Shown here piece by piece: positions 1 to 7,246 of a stretch of DNA of 14,289 bases (positions are counted from its first letter, which is position 1; each line of letters begins with the position of its first letter). The translations under genes were made by a program, and so were the position numbers. Below the pieces are notes generated by a model. That model was not told where the DNA came from. It saw only the letters and a list, made by a program, of their open reading frames with translations, and ran no database searches. Source of the DNA: Elusimicrobiota bacterium (lineage in GTDB: Bacteria > Elusimicrobiota > Elusimicrobia > UBA1565 > UBA9628); NCBI GenBank assembly GCA_023249695.1, contig JAHFCD010000006.1, forward strand, positions 1 to 14,289, read 5' to 3'.

Positions 1-808
1 GGGGATCGAGGCCCGCGCGCTCGAGGGCCTCCGGGTCGCCGGCCTTGACGCCGCGGATGCGCTCCATCGTCAGCACCCGCGGGGAGCTCAGGTCCCGGTG
101 GACCTCCGGGACGCGGACGGTGGCGTCGCCGGCGAATTGGCGGGCGAAGCGCTCGGCGTGCGCGGCCTCGAGCGCGAAGTCCATTTCGCGGTCGAGCGAG
201 CGGGAGATCTCGGCGATCACGCGCCTCGGCTTGCAGCGGGCCCATTCGGGGGAGTGCTTCTCGGCCAGCGCCGCGAGGTGCGCCATGATCTCGAAGTCCA
301 CGGCGACGACGCGGCGTATGTCGGGGCGCTCGACCTTGACGACGACCTCGCGCCCATCCGGCAGGCGGGCCGCGTGTATCTGGGCGATCGAGGCCGCGGC
401 GAGCGGGCGGCTGTCGAAGCGCGCGAAGAGCCGGGAGATGGGACGGCCCAGCTCCACTTCGACGACCCGGCGCGCCTCCTCCGAGGAGAAGGGAGGCACC
501 CGGTCCTGAAGCTTGGCCAGCTCGCGCAGGTACTCGCCGGGGAGAAGGTCGGCGCGCGTGGACAGGTATTGTCCCGCCTTGACGAAGGTGGGCCCCAGGT
601 CCTGCACGGCCAAACGCACGCGCTCGGCGCGCGAAGCCGTGTCCACGGGAGGATGGCGCATGATCCCCCTCAAGCCCGCCTCGAGACGTGAATCGAGGCG
701 CAGCATGTGAAGCAGGTCCCCGAAGCCGTGCTTGGCCAGGATCGCGGCCACCTCGCGGTAGCGGTTGATGTGGCGGTAAGTCCTCTCCAGGACCCGAAGG
801 CCGCCCAT
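1..808 (-). CDS. ABC1/AarF/UbiB-family protein kinase-like protein, N-terminal part (cut by window edge)
   Basis: Atypical protein-kinase-like ATPase of the ABC1/UbiB family, linked in bacteria to ubiquinone or other isoprenoid-lipid metabolism. Only the first 269 residues are in the window. Translation of the minus strand shows the family signatures in order: KAGQ (about residues 77-80, the KxGQ motif), then LSTRADLLPGEY and LQDRVPP, the Ala-rich nucleotide loop AAASIAQIH (about 137-145), the lysine in VVVKVERPDI (K158), and MERIRG (about 248-253). The HxDxHPGN catalytic region and any C-terminal membrane helices lie beyond the left edge. The ATG at 808-806 follows a GGGGAGGAG site and sits 12 bases after the Hsp20 stop, so the two genes are probably co-transcribed. 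The family is certain from the motifs; the substrate is unknown, and a quinone-biosynthesis role is inference. Confidence 0.93.
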   Translation of the reverse strand, partial: MGGLRVLERTYRHINRYREVAAILAKHGFGDLLHMLRLDSRLEAGLRGIMRHPPVDTASRAERVRLAVQDLGPTFVKAGQYLSTRADLLPGEYLRELAKLQDRVPPFSSEEARRVVEVELGRPISRLFARFDSRPLAAASIAQIHAARLPDGREVVVKVERPDIRRVVAVDFEIMAHLAALAEKHSPEWARCKPRRVIAEISRSLDREMDFALEAAHAERFARQFAGDATVRVPEVHRDLSSPRVLTMERIRGVKAGDPEALERAGLDP

Positions 809-820
809 GGCTCCTCCCCG

Positions 821-1300
821 CTAATCGACTTTGACGCTGCGGCCGGCGTGCGCGTGCGCGCGCGTCAAGGTCACCCGCAGGACGCCGTGGCGATAGGCGG
901 CCTTCGCCGACGCGGGCCGGATCTCGTCGGGAAGCCGGACGCGGCGCAGAAATTCCCCGGAGTTCATCTCCCGCCGGCCCGCCTCGGGCGCGCGGGCTTC
1001 TTCGCGGCGTCGCCCGCTGACGGTCAGCAAGGTTTCGGTGACGTTCACCCGGATGTCGGATTTGTCCACGCCGGGCAAGGCGAAGGAAACGGTGATCTCG
1101 CGCGCGCCTTCCTCGACGTCGACCTCGGGAACCCAGTGCGCCAGCTGAGGCCTCGCGACCTCCGCGAGACGGGACAGCAGCATGCGGCGCGCCGGATACC
1201 AGCCCCCGGCCACGGCCTGCTCCACGCCCTCCAGAATGTCGTGCACCGGCTCCCATGCGAAGCCGTCCTTCTCACGCGGCGAGCGCTTGATTGCAGTCAT
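821..1300 (-). CDS. Hsp20/alpha-crystallin small heat-shock protein
   Basis: ATP-independent holdase chaperone of the Hsp20 family, cytoplasmic, 159 residues from the chosen start. The N-terminal region (1-55) is variable. The alpha-crystallin domain begins at about WVPEVDVEE (57-64), carries the ALPGV signature (74-78) and ends with HGVLRVTL (138-145). The C-terminus finishes with VKV (156-158), which resembles the I/V-x-I/V oligomerisation motif of the family. The ATG at 1300-1298 is preferred over an in-frame TTG at 1336 because AGGAGG (1311-1306) sits five bases before it. It lies between the terminator of the cyclase gene and the UbiB-like gene. No sigma32-type promoter was recognised in the 64 bases upstream, so heat regulation is not shown. 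Confidence 0.93.
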   Translation of the reverse strand: MTAIKRSPREKDGFAWEPVHDILEGVEQAVAGGWYPARRMLLSRLAEVARPQLAHWVPEVDVEEGAREITVSFALPGVDKSDIRVNVTETLLTVSGRRREEARAPEAGRREMNSGEFLRRVRLPDEIRPASAKAAYRHGVLRVTLTRAHAHAGRSVKVD

Positions 1301-1305
1301 GGCCG

Positions 1306-1311
1306 CCTCCT
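1306..1311 (-). promoter_or_regulatory. Shine-Dalgarno site that fixes the Hsp20 start
   Basis: AGGAGG on the minus strand, five bases upstream of the ATG at 1300. It decides for a 159-residue protein rather than the 171-residue reading from the TTG at 1336, which has no comparable site. Confidence 0.75.
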
Positions 1312-1350
1312 CGTCCCGTCGCCCATGTTGGTGCAACAGAGCGGCCAGGA

Positions 1351-1390
1351 GGGGTAAAAGGGAAGGCCGGGCGGTTCGACCCGTCCGGCC
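1351..1390 (-). terminator. Probable intrinsic terminator of the diguanylate cyclase gene
   Basis: GGCCGGGCGG (1365-1374) pairs over its full ten bases, with one G-T wobble, with CCGTCCGGCC (1381-1390) around a six-base loop. On the minus strand the hairpin begins three bases after the cyclase TAA stop (1395-1393) and is followed by TTCCCTTTTACC, a moderate T-rich tail. This separates the cyclase operon from the Hsp20 gene. The tail is not a pure U-run, so termination may be partial. Confidence 0.65.
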
Positions 1391-1392
1391 CT

Positions 1393-2394
1393 TTACGCCC
1401 GGATCGCCGTCTCATGGGCCCTGAGGTGCTTCCGGTCCGGCTTTACGGCTCTCGCGACGCCTTCTCTGTGAGAAGGCGTCGAGGTACGTCGCAACGAAAC
1501 GGCCCGTGTCCAGAACTGGAAGTCGTCGCGCCCGCGCTTCTTGACGGCGTACATCGCCCGGTCGGCCTTGGCGATCATCCGCTCCGGCGAGGCTCCGCCC
1601 TCGAGGATGCAGCCGCCGATGCTGACGGAGGTTCGGGTTTGGCAGCCGTGCCAGGTGAACGGCAGGCGCATGAGGCGCAGGATCTTGCGGGCCACGCGGG
1701 CGGCGTCGCCCCGGCCGGACACGGGGTTGAGCAGGACGGCGAATTCATCTCCCGCCCAGCGGGCCACGGTGTCCGTCCGGCGCACGCAGCCGCGCAGGCG
1801 CGCGCCGACCGCCCGTAGGAACATGTCTCCCGCGGCGTGGCCCCAGTGATCATTGATCTCCTTGAAGTGGTCGAGGTCGAGGAAAAGCACGGCCAGACGC
1901 CGGGCGGCCGAACGGTTCTCGAGAGCGGACTTCAGCCGCTCATGGAAGAGGCGCCGGTTGGGCAGCCCGGTGACGGGATCGTAATGAGCGAGGCGGTCGA
2001 GCCGCTCCTCGTGCTGCTTGGGGCTCGTGATATCGCGGGAGACGCCGACGTAGCAAAGGGTATGGCCCCGCGCGTCCTTGATCGCGCTGATCGTGAGCCA
2101 CTCCGGATAAAGCTCGCCGCTTTTCCGCCGGTTCCAGATCTCGCCCTGCCAGCGTCCGGCGCGCAGGATGCAGTCCCACATCCGGGCGTAGAAATCGCCG
2201 GCCTGCCGGCCGGAGTGCAGGAAACGAGGATTGCGGCCGATGACCTCCGCCCGCTCGTACCCGGTGACGGCGCAAAAGGAATCGTTGACGGCCATGATCG
2301 CGCCGCGAGGGTCCGTCACCAGGACCCCATCCAGCATCGACTGGATCACCTGCCATGCGGAAATGGACATCGCCGGCGCGCGCGTCTTGGCCAT
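1393..2394 (-). CDS. PAS-GGDEF diguanylate cyclase (AGDEF variant)
   Basis: Predicted cytoplasmic sensor enzyme making cyclic-di-GMP from two GTP; no membrane segment is visible. Residue numbers here count from the TTG at 2403-2401. A PAS domain covers about 15-125 (VNDSFCAVTGY, GRNPRFLHSG, then YVGVSRDIT). The GGDEF domain starts at the YDPVTGLPNR motif (141-150) and continues with FLDLDHFKEIND (174-185). The signature loop reads AGDEF (217-221) instead of GGDEF. The allosteric I-site RRTD (208-211) lies exactly five residues before it. No EAL or HD-GYP domain follows; the tail after about 300 is basic and unstructured-looking. The ATG at 2394-2392 is favoured over the TTG nine bases upstream, though both have weak ribosome sites. 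The gene follows the permease by about 50 bases and is probably in the same transcript. Confidence 0.92.
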   Translation of the reverse strand: MAKTRAPAMSISAWQVIQSMLDGVLVTDPRGAIMAVNDSFCAVTGYERAEVIGRNPRFLHSGRQAGDFYARMWDCILRAGRWQGEIWNRRKSGELYPEWLTISAIKDARGHTLCYVGVSRDITSPKQHEERLDRLAHYDPVTGLPNRRLFHERLKSALENRSAARRLAVLFLDLDHFKEINDHWGHAAGDMFLRAVGARLRGCVRRTDTVARWAGDEFAVLLNPVSGRGDAARVARKILRLMRLPFTWHGCQTRTSVSIGGCILEGGASPERMIAKADRAMYAVKKRGRDDFQFWTRAVSLRRTSTPSHREGVARAVKPDRKHLRAHETAIRA

Positions 2395-2446
2395 TCCGTT
2401 CAACGGCGCAACGCATCGGCCAAGGCGGTGGAGGCCGAAAAGCGGC

Positions 2447-3379
2447 TCAAGCGCCGCGGCTCCGCTCGCGAATGATGTCGAGAACGCCCAAGGCGAGCGC
2501 GATTACCAGGGGTCCGATGAACAATCCGGCGAAGCCGAAGGCCTTCATCGCGCCGATCACGCTGATAAAGACCAGCGGGATCGGGAGCTTCATCTTGGTC
2601 CCCAGTAGGATGGGGCGCGCGACGTTGTCGGCCATGCCCACGACCACGGCGAACCAGAGGGCGAGCGCCGCGGCCTTGGCCGCGGCGCCCGAAAGATAAA
2701 GATAGAGGACGACCGGCGCGCCGATGAGGGCCGAGCCGACGAGCGGGATCGGCGAGAGCACGACGCACAGCGCGCCCAGGAGGACCGCGAAGGGCACCTG
2801 GAACAAGGCCAGGCCGGCCCAGGCGAGGCCGCCCTGCAGCAGCGCGATCACGAAGACGCCGTTGATGACGGCCCGCAGGACGTCCCGCACCCGCTCCAGC
2901 AGACGCTCCGTCGCCTCCCGCGGCAGCGGGATGAGCTCGGCCCCGCTCCGGATCATGCGCGGGCCGTCGCGCAGGAAGAGGAAAAGCGAAGCCGCGAACA
3001 CGGCCGCGTTGAGAAGGACCTCGAGCGTGTTCTTGACCAAGGCGCGGGCGAAGATCGCGGCCCACGCGCTCGCCTGCTCGAGGTTCTCGAGCAGGAGCGC
3101 CCGCGGATCGAGCGCGCGCGGAATGGGCAGGCCTTCGAGCCAGGCTCGCGCCGCGGGGTAGGCCTCCGCGGCTTCCCGCGCGATCGTCCAACCGCCCAGA
3201 AAGAAGGGCACGGAGATCAGCAGCGAGATCATCCCCGTCAGCGTCGCGGCGACCGCCGTGGGGTGCTTCGGCGCGCGGGCGGCCAGGGATTCGTGAACGG
3301 GCGCGAGCAGGAGCGCGACGGCGGCGGCCGCGAGCAGGGCGCTGTCGAAAGGGGCGAATATCCTCCTTCCCACCAGCAC
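2447..3379 (-). CDS. AI-2E/PerM-family permease (5' end uncertain)
   Basis: Multi-pass inner-membrane protein of the AI-2E transporter (UPF0118/PerM) family; different members export autoinducer-2 or exchange ions. Residues from the GTG start at 3379: hydrophobic segments at about 10-27, 42-66, 118-137 and 165-300. The family hallmark is clear at the C-terminal end: DNVARPILLG (251-260), LPIPLVFISVIGAMKAFG (265-282) and LFIGPLVIALAL (286-297). The 310 residues are short for the family (about 350). The open frame continues upstream as a hydrophobic stretch (SRYFLLGAGLILVLV), so the real N-terminus is probably at least 21 residues longer. No ATG, GTG or TTG lies in that extension; a CTG at 3442-3440 follows a GAGGG. 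The gene sits directly behind the methyltransferase. Substrate unknown. Confidence 0.87.
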   Translation of the reverse strand: MLVGRRIFAPFDSALLAAAAVALLLAPVHESLAARAPKHPTAVAATLTGMISLLISVPFFLGGWTIAREAAEAYPAARAWLEGLPIPRALDPRALLLENLEQASAWAAIFARALVKNTLEVLLNAAVFAASLFLFLRDGPRMIRSGAELIPLPREATERLLERVRDVLRAVINGVFVIALLQGGLAWAGLALFQVPFAVLLGALCVVLSPIPLVGSALIGAPVVLYLYLSGAAAKAAALALWFAVVVGMADNVARPILLGTKMKLPIPLVFISVIGAMKAFGFAGLFIGPLVIALALGVLDIIRERSRGA

Positions 3380-3464
3380 GAGAATCAGCCCCGCGCCGAG
3401 GAGGAAATAGCGGCTATTCCCGTTCTCGTCGCCGCTGTTCAGGAGACGCCCTCGCGCGCGCCGG

Positions 3465-4631
3465 TCATGTCTTGAGCTCCAGCGTGATCCAATACAGCAG
3501 GACGAAGCTCACGCGCTTGCGGTGCTCGGGGTCGTACTCCCGGCTGTAGGCGTCGTCTCCGTAAAAGTACATCCAGGAATCGCAGGCGTAATAAAGGAAC
3601 CGATGAAGGACGAAGGGATCGAGCAGCAGAAGGAGAGCCGCGTAGGCCGCCTTGCGCGGCGTCGGGCGAACGGCGACGGCTTGAAAATGACGGCGATCCT
3701 CGACTCCGGTCAGGCGGTAATCCTCCGTCTTGTCGGCGACGTTCAGCACATCGAACCAGGTCCGGCACAACGCGAGCGGGCCTTCGTCCACGAAGGGGTA
3801 GTGCCCCGAATACATCTTGTCCATGAAGTAAGCGTGCCAGTAGAACTTCCAGCTCCGGGGCTTGCGGGTCTGGTGGAGGCAGGAGATGAATACGCGGCGG
3901 GAGGGGGACGCGTCGGCGATGAGGTTGGCGGCGAGGGCGCACATGTCCGAATAGATCTCCGTCTGCTTCGCGAGGTCGCGGCGGTCCTCCATGCCGACGT
4001 AGTGCTCGACGGTGTCCATGAAGGTGACCGCGTCGAAGCGGCCGTACAGCCGTTCCTGGAGGCGAGGATCCTCGAGGATGTCCTTCCAGTTCGTCGTGTG
4101 CACCTCGAGCGCGTGCTGCCGGCGGGCGTATTCGGCCTGCTCGGGGGTGACGTTGACGCCGACGGCCGTGCAGCCGAGCTCGTCGCGGCAATACTTGAGC
4201 CAGTCTCCGTAGCCGCAGCCCACGTCGCAGACCGCCATGCCCTTCTTCAGCCCCAGCTGGCCCGCCATGTGCTCGAACTTGGCGCGCTGGGACAGCCGGC
4301 CGTTCGCCATCAAATTGAAGCCGAGATCCCTCCCGGCGCCGGCGGTGCCGTCGTACATGGCGTGAATCCATTGATAGGTCCGGCGCACGCGCAGCTCCGA
4401 GTCGAACAGCAGCGTCTTGCCGAGCCCCCAGAAGAGGGCGTCGTCGAGCGCGAGAGCCGCCAGCCAGAAGAGGCCGCCCCATGGGCCCGTCGCCGCGGCC
4501 AGGCCGGCCGAGGTCAGGAGCAGCCCCCACCAGATGAAGGTGTTCCGGTCGGCGAAATTGAGGAGGGCGTCCGAGCGCGTGTTGTCGGCGCCCGCCCGGT
4601 CGAGGCTCGCGACGGCGGCATCTTTTATCAT
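3465..4631 (-). CDS. Membrane-anchored CFA-synthase-like SAM-dependent methyltransferase
   Basis: 388 residues. Two hydrophobic segments near the N-terminus (about 31-50 and 54-72) suggest membrane anchoring. They are followed by a class I SAM-methyltransferase domain with motif I VCDVGCGYGDW (134-144), GVNVTPEQAEYAR (158-170) and DTVEHYVG (206-213). The last two resemble the GITLSPEQ and EHVG elements of cyclopropane-fatty-acyl-phospholipid synthases and mycolic-acid methyltransferases. A further hydrophobic stretch lies at about 328-348. The likely reaction is methylation of a lipid or small hydrophobic substrate at the membrane; the exact substrate is not readable. The ATG at 4631 begins the conserved-looking sequence MIKDAAVASL but has no good Shine-Dalgarno. 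An in-frame ATG at 4715 would overlap the divergent hydrolase start and is less likely. The stop (TGA 3467-3465) overlaps an ATG that opens only a nine-codon frame before the permease. Confidence 0.88.
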   Translation of the reverse strand: MIKDAAVASLDRAGADNTRSDALLNFADRNTFIWWGLLLTSAGLAAATGPWGGLFWLAALALDDALFWGLGKTLLFDSELRVRRTYQWIHAMYDGTAGAGRDLGFNLMANGRLSQRAKFEHMAGQLGLKKGMAVCDVGCGYGDWLKYCRDELGCTAVGVNVTPEQAEYARRQHALEVHTTNWKDILEDPRLQERLYGRFDAVTFMDTVEHYVGMEDRRDLAKQTEIYSDMCALAANLIADASPSRRVFISCLHQTRKPRSWKFYWHAYFMDKMYSGHYPFVDEGPLALCRTWFDVLNVADKTEDYRLTGVEDRRHFQAVAVRPTPRKAAYAALLLLLDPFVLHRFLYYACDSWMYFYGDDAYSREYDPEHRKRVSFVLLYWITLELKT

Positions 4632-4713
4632 CGTGACGGCGTGCGACGCAACGGTGCGACCAAGGCGCAGATGGCCGCATTGATGCGCACGAACGAAGCG
4701 CGGAGGAGGCGTC

Positions 4714-5400
4714 ATGGCGAAGACCGAGACGAGGCCGGCGTCCGTCCGGATTCCGGCCGACGGAGCGTACCTGAGCGGAGACCTGCGGCTGCCGCCGCGA
4801 GCCCGCGGCCTCGTGGTCTTCGCGCACGGCAGCGGCAGCGGACGCTTGAGCCCGCGCAATCGGTTCGTCGCGGAGTTTCTCGAGCGGCGCGGCCTGGGAA
4901 CCCTGCTCCTCGATCTGCTGACGCCGTCGGAGCAGACCCTCGACGACGCGACGGCGATTCTGCGCTTCGACATCCCCTTGCTGGCCCGCCGCCTGGAGGC
5001 GGCTTCGGACTGGCTGAGGAGCCGGCCGGACACCCGGAAGGCGGCCCTCGGATATTTCGGAGCCAGCACGGGCGCCGCCGCCGCGCTGACGGCCGCGGCG
5101 GCGCGCCCGGGCGAAATCTTCGCCGTGGTGTCGCGCGGCGGCCGGCCGGACCTGGCCTTGGAGTCGCTCGCGCGGGTGCGGGCGCCGGTGCTGCTGATCG
5201 TCGGCGGGAACGACCGCGAAGTGCTCGCGATGAACGAGTCGGCCGCGAGCCTGATGAAGGCGGAGCGAAGGCTCGACGTCGTCCCCGGAGCGACGCACCT
5301 TTTCGAGGAGCCGGGAGCCTTGGAGGCCGCGGCGCGCCTGGCCGCGGATTGGTTCATGGGGCACCTCCCGGCCGCTTCGTTGCGCCCGATCCGGGCATGA
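4714..5400 (+). CDS. Dienelactone-hydrolase-like alpha/beta hydrolase
   Basis: Cytoplasmic alpha/beta-fold hydrolase of the dienelactone hydrolase type, 228 residues, full length for the family. Visible elements are the oxyanion region FAHGSGSG (36-43), the nucleophile elbow GASTG with Ser118, the acid Asp167 in IVGGNDREV (162-170) and the catalytic His195 in GATHLFEEPG (192-201), so the triad is complete. There is no signal peptide. GGAGGAGG (4702-4709) lies four bases before the ATG. It is transcribed divergently from the methyltransferase, whose start is 82 bases away. Its TGA overlaps the ATG of the stress protein gene (ATGA), implying translational coupling. Proteins of this type often sit in stress loci; the natural ester or lactone substrate is unknown. 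Confidence 0.9.
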   Translation: MAKTETRPASVRIPADGAYLSGDLRLPPRARGLVVFAHGSGSGRLSPRNRFVAEFLERRGLGTLLLDLLTPSEQTLDDATAILRFDIPLLARRLEAASDWLRSRPDTRKAALGYFGASTGAAAALTAAAARPGEIFAVVSRGGRPDLALESLARVRAPVLLIVGGNDREVLAMNESAASLMKAERRLDVVPGATHLFEEPGALEAAARLAADWFMGHLPAASLRPIRA

Positions 5401-6296
5401 GACGCTTTCCTCCCCGGCGCATCCTCGTCGCCGCCGACCTCTCCGGACCGTCCCTCTCCGCGATCGAGGCCGGCAAGGCGCTCGCGCTGCGCTGGGGCGC
5501 GGCGCTCGAAATCGTGCACGTCCAGCATCCGCCGTTGGTCGCCGCCTGGGCCGGCTTCGACGGCATGCCGGCGAGCGTGCGCTCTTCGACGCACGAGACC
5601 CGTCGAAAGATCGAGGAGCGCCTCCGCCGCGCCGCGGGAGATTTCCCGGTCGAGCGCCTGAAGCTGGTCATGGTGCACGGCTGGCCGCAGACGGAGCTTC
5701 AAGAGCTGGCGCGTCCGGACCGCGCGGATTTGATGGTCATGGGCACGCACGGCTACGGCGGGCTCGACCGCATGCTCGCGGGCTCGGTCTCCGAGGGCGT
5801 CCTCCGCCGCGCGCGCATTCCCGTGCTCGTCGTGCCCGAGAAAAAGGCCGTCGCCGGCGCCTCCCGGATTCTCGCGCCGTGGAACGGGCGGCCTTACGCG
5901 ACGCGCGCGCTGCGTTGGGCGCGCGAGCTGGCGCGCAGCCTGGGCTCGACGCTGGACGTGCTCTACGTCAACGAGTTCGGGGCGCCGATCGAGAAGGACG
6001 AGGCGATGTGCCGGCGCCTCGTGACGGCTCTCGGCACCGGCCCGGACTGGACGCTGCGCAAGCGCGGAGGGGACGCGCGCGCGCGCATCGCGGCGGAGGC
6101 CAACTCCGGGCGCTACGAGCTCGTGGTGCTGTCCGCGCACCGTCGGGCCCGTCCCGCGGATCTCGTGCTCGGTTCGACGGTGGAGCGCGTGCTGCGGCGC
6201 TCCTCCGTTCCCGTGCTCGCGGTGCCCACCGGCCGTCCCCGCTCGCGCCTGGTCCGGCGCCTGGCCGCGCGCGCCGGGGCGCGCCTTTTTTCCTGA
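5397..6296 (+). CDS. Tandem-domain universal stress protein (UspA family)
   Basis: 299 residues made of two UspA domains, cytoplasmic. Domain 1 starts at RRILVAADLS (7-16) and carries the full ATP-binding signature G-x2-G-x9-G-S as GTHG (116-119) and GS (129-130), followed by IPVLVVP (141-147). Domain 2 (about 157-277) ends with SVPVLAVP and keeps the second half of the signature (GS at 259-260), but the GxxG is replaced by SAHR (246-249), so it probably binds nucleotide poorly or not at all. The start overlaps the hydrolase stop by four bases and the PEBP gene begins six bases after the stop, so all three form one operon. Such proteins help survival under starvation, oxidative or energy stress; the specific trigger here is not visible. 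Confidence 0.92.
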   Translation: MRRFPPRRILVAADLSGPSLSAIEAGKALALRWGAALEIVHVQHPPLVAAWAGFDGMPASVRSSTHETRRKIEERLRRAAGDFPVERLKLVMVHGWPQTELQELARPDRADLMVMGTHGYGGLDRMLAGSVSEGVLRRARIPVLVVPEKKAVAGASRILAPWNGRPYATRALRWARELARSLGSTLDVLYVNEFGAPIEKDEAMCRRLVTALGTGPDWTLRKRGGDARARIAAEANSGRYELVVLSAHRRARPADLVLGSTVERVLRRSSVPVLAVPTGRPRSRLVRRLAARAGARLFS

Positions 6297-6302
6297 GAAG
6301 GC

Positions 6303-6770
6303 ATGGAATTGAAGAGCGCCGCGTTCCGCGACGGTGGCGGGATTCCCGTCAGGCACACGTGCGACGGGGGGGACTCCTCTCCTGCGTTGGAGTGGTCCGC
6401 GGTCCCGGCGGGTGCCCGCAGCCTGGTCGTGATCATGGAGGACCCGGACGCGCCCGCGGGGACCTGGGTCCATTGGGTGCTGTACGATCTTCCCGGCGAC
6501 GCGCAAGGCTTGAACGCGGGCCTGCCCAAGACCGAGACTTTGTCCGGCGGGGGCGCGCAGGGCGCCTGCTGGGGCGTGAACGATTTCTCGCGGATCGGCT
6601 ATCACGGCCCCTGTCCTCCGCCGGGGCGTCCCCACCGCTATGTCTTCACGCTGTATGCCCTCGACGCGGCCTTGGCGCTGCCGCCGCGGAGGACCAAGAA
6701 AGAGGTCCTGCGGGCGATGAAGGGCCACGTGCTGGCCCAGGCCGCCTTGACCGGCATGTACGGCCGTTAG
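6303..6770 (+). CDS. YbhB/YbcL-family PEBP-like protein
   Basis: 155 residues, full length for the bacterial phosphatidylethanolamine-binding-protein/Raf-kinase-inhibitor-like family. The two ligand-pocket signatures are present: DPDAPAGTWVHWVLYDLP (47-64) and GYHGPCPPPGRPHRYVF (99-115). There is no signal peptide, so it is probably cytoplasmic, like YbhB and unlike periplasmic YbcL. GAGAAGG lies just before the ATG, and the gene starts six bases after the stress protein stop. Biochemical roles of bacterial members are poorly defined; small anionic or phospholipid ligands are typical of the fold. A GGGGGGG run at 6366-6372 encodes the Gly-Gly in CDGGDS. Confidence 0.93.
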   Translation: MELKSAAFRDGGGIPVRHTCDGGDSSPALEWSAVPAGARSLVVIMEDPDAPAGTWVHWVLYDLPGDAQGLNAGLPKTETLSGGGAQGACWGVNDFSRIGYHGPCPPPGRPHRYVFTLYALDAALALPPRRTKKEVLRAMKGHVLAQAALTGMYGR

Positions 6771-6892
6771 GCCGCGCCCCCCCCCGTTTCCAACGTTGGA
6801 AGCGACGCGGTTGTCCGCCGAGCGCGAGCGGGTCATAGCGTTGCGTCGAGCGCGAGGACGGCGAGCCGAGATCCCTATCAAGGAGGCCTTCC
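6771..6892 (+). other. Intergenic region with a C9 tract and a perfect 14-base palindrome
   Basis: The 122 bases between the PEBP gene and the small Ig-like protein gene hold nine consecutive C (6777-6785) and the perfect palindrome TTCCAACGTTGGAA (6788-6801). The palindrome has no loop and no T-run, so it looks more like a protein-binding site than a terminator. A weak TTGTCC...CATAGC pair 17 bases apart lies downstream but is too poor to call a promoter. Confidence 0.5.
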
Positions 6893-7222
6893 ATGGCGAC
6901 GACGAGAAGACGCAAGCATCCGCGCACGCTCATGCTGGCGGTCGAGTATCCCCGGCAGGGAGAGAAGGTCGCGTCCTCCATTTACAGCGTCCGCGTCCAC
7001 GCCCCGGAGAGCGCCAAGCGCGTGGGCATTTCGATCGATCAGGGGCGCTGGAAATCCTGCCGGCCCGCGGTCGGGTATTGGTGGTACGACTGGGAGGGGT
7101 ACGAGAACGGCGAGCACCAGATCGTCGTCTCCATGGAGACCGAAGCGGGGACGCGGATCATCTCGGAGCCGCACGAATTCTTCGTCGAGCTCGCGGACCA
7201 GCCCGTCAGTACATCCCTCTGA
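6893..7222 (+). CDS. Small protein with predicted Ig-like beta-sandwich fold, function unknown
   Basis: 109 residues starting at an ATG six bases after AGGAGG (6881-6886). A short basic N-terminus (TTRRRKHPR) is followed by a sequence typical of Ig-like/Big-type domains: VEYPRQGEKVASSIYSVRVHA (about 17-37), then VGISIDQGRWKSC, the aromatic block GYWWYDWEGYENGEH, and EPHEFFVEL near the end. This order (opening 'pattern to be kept', middle 'xSIDxGxW', then 'DGxH' before a closing strand) is what bacterial Ig modules that present a mock substitution of a property usually show. There is no signal peptide or anchor, so an intracellular or partner-binding role is likely. I do not recognise a named family. 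It sits alone, between the stress operon and the promoter of the biosynthetic operon. Confidence 0.8.
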   Translation: MATTRRRKHPRTLMLAVEYPRQGEKVASSIYSVRVHAPESAKRVGISIDQGRWKSCRPAVGYWWYDWEGYENGEHQIVVSMETEAGTRIISEPHEFFVELADQPVSTSL

Positions 7223-7246
7223 TTCATTAGCTTCACCTTCCGACAA

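Noticed and set aside
45..1357. Plus-strand open frames opposite the UbiB-like and Hsp20 genes
   Set aside because: The minus strand carries clear UbiB and Hsp20 motifs; the plus frames have none and lack ribosome sites.
3522..5396. Plus-strand open frame continuous with the stress protein, giving 924 codons
   Set aside because: The part before 5397 is antisense to the methyltransferase and out of frame with the hydrolase; the Usp domain begins cleanly at the ATG at 5397, coupled to the hydrolase stop.
6777..6801. C9 tract and palindrome as an intrinsic terminator of the PEBP gene
   Set aside because: A perfect palindrome leaves no loop and no T-run follows, so it does not meet the pattern of an intrinsic terminator.
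3465..6881. Minus-strand open frame of 1138 codons upstream of and including the methyltransferase
   Set aside because: Only the last 388 codons (from 4631) encode a recognisable protein. The rest lies antisense to the hydrolase, Usp and PEBP genes and reads as Arg/Ala/Gly-rich low-complexity sequence typical of GC-rich shadow frames.
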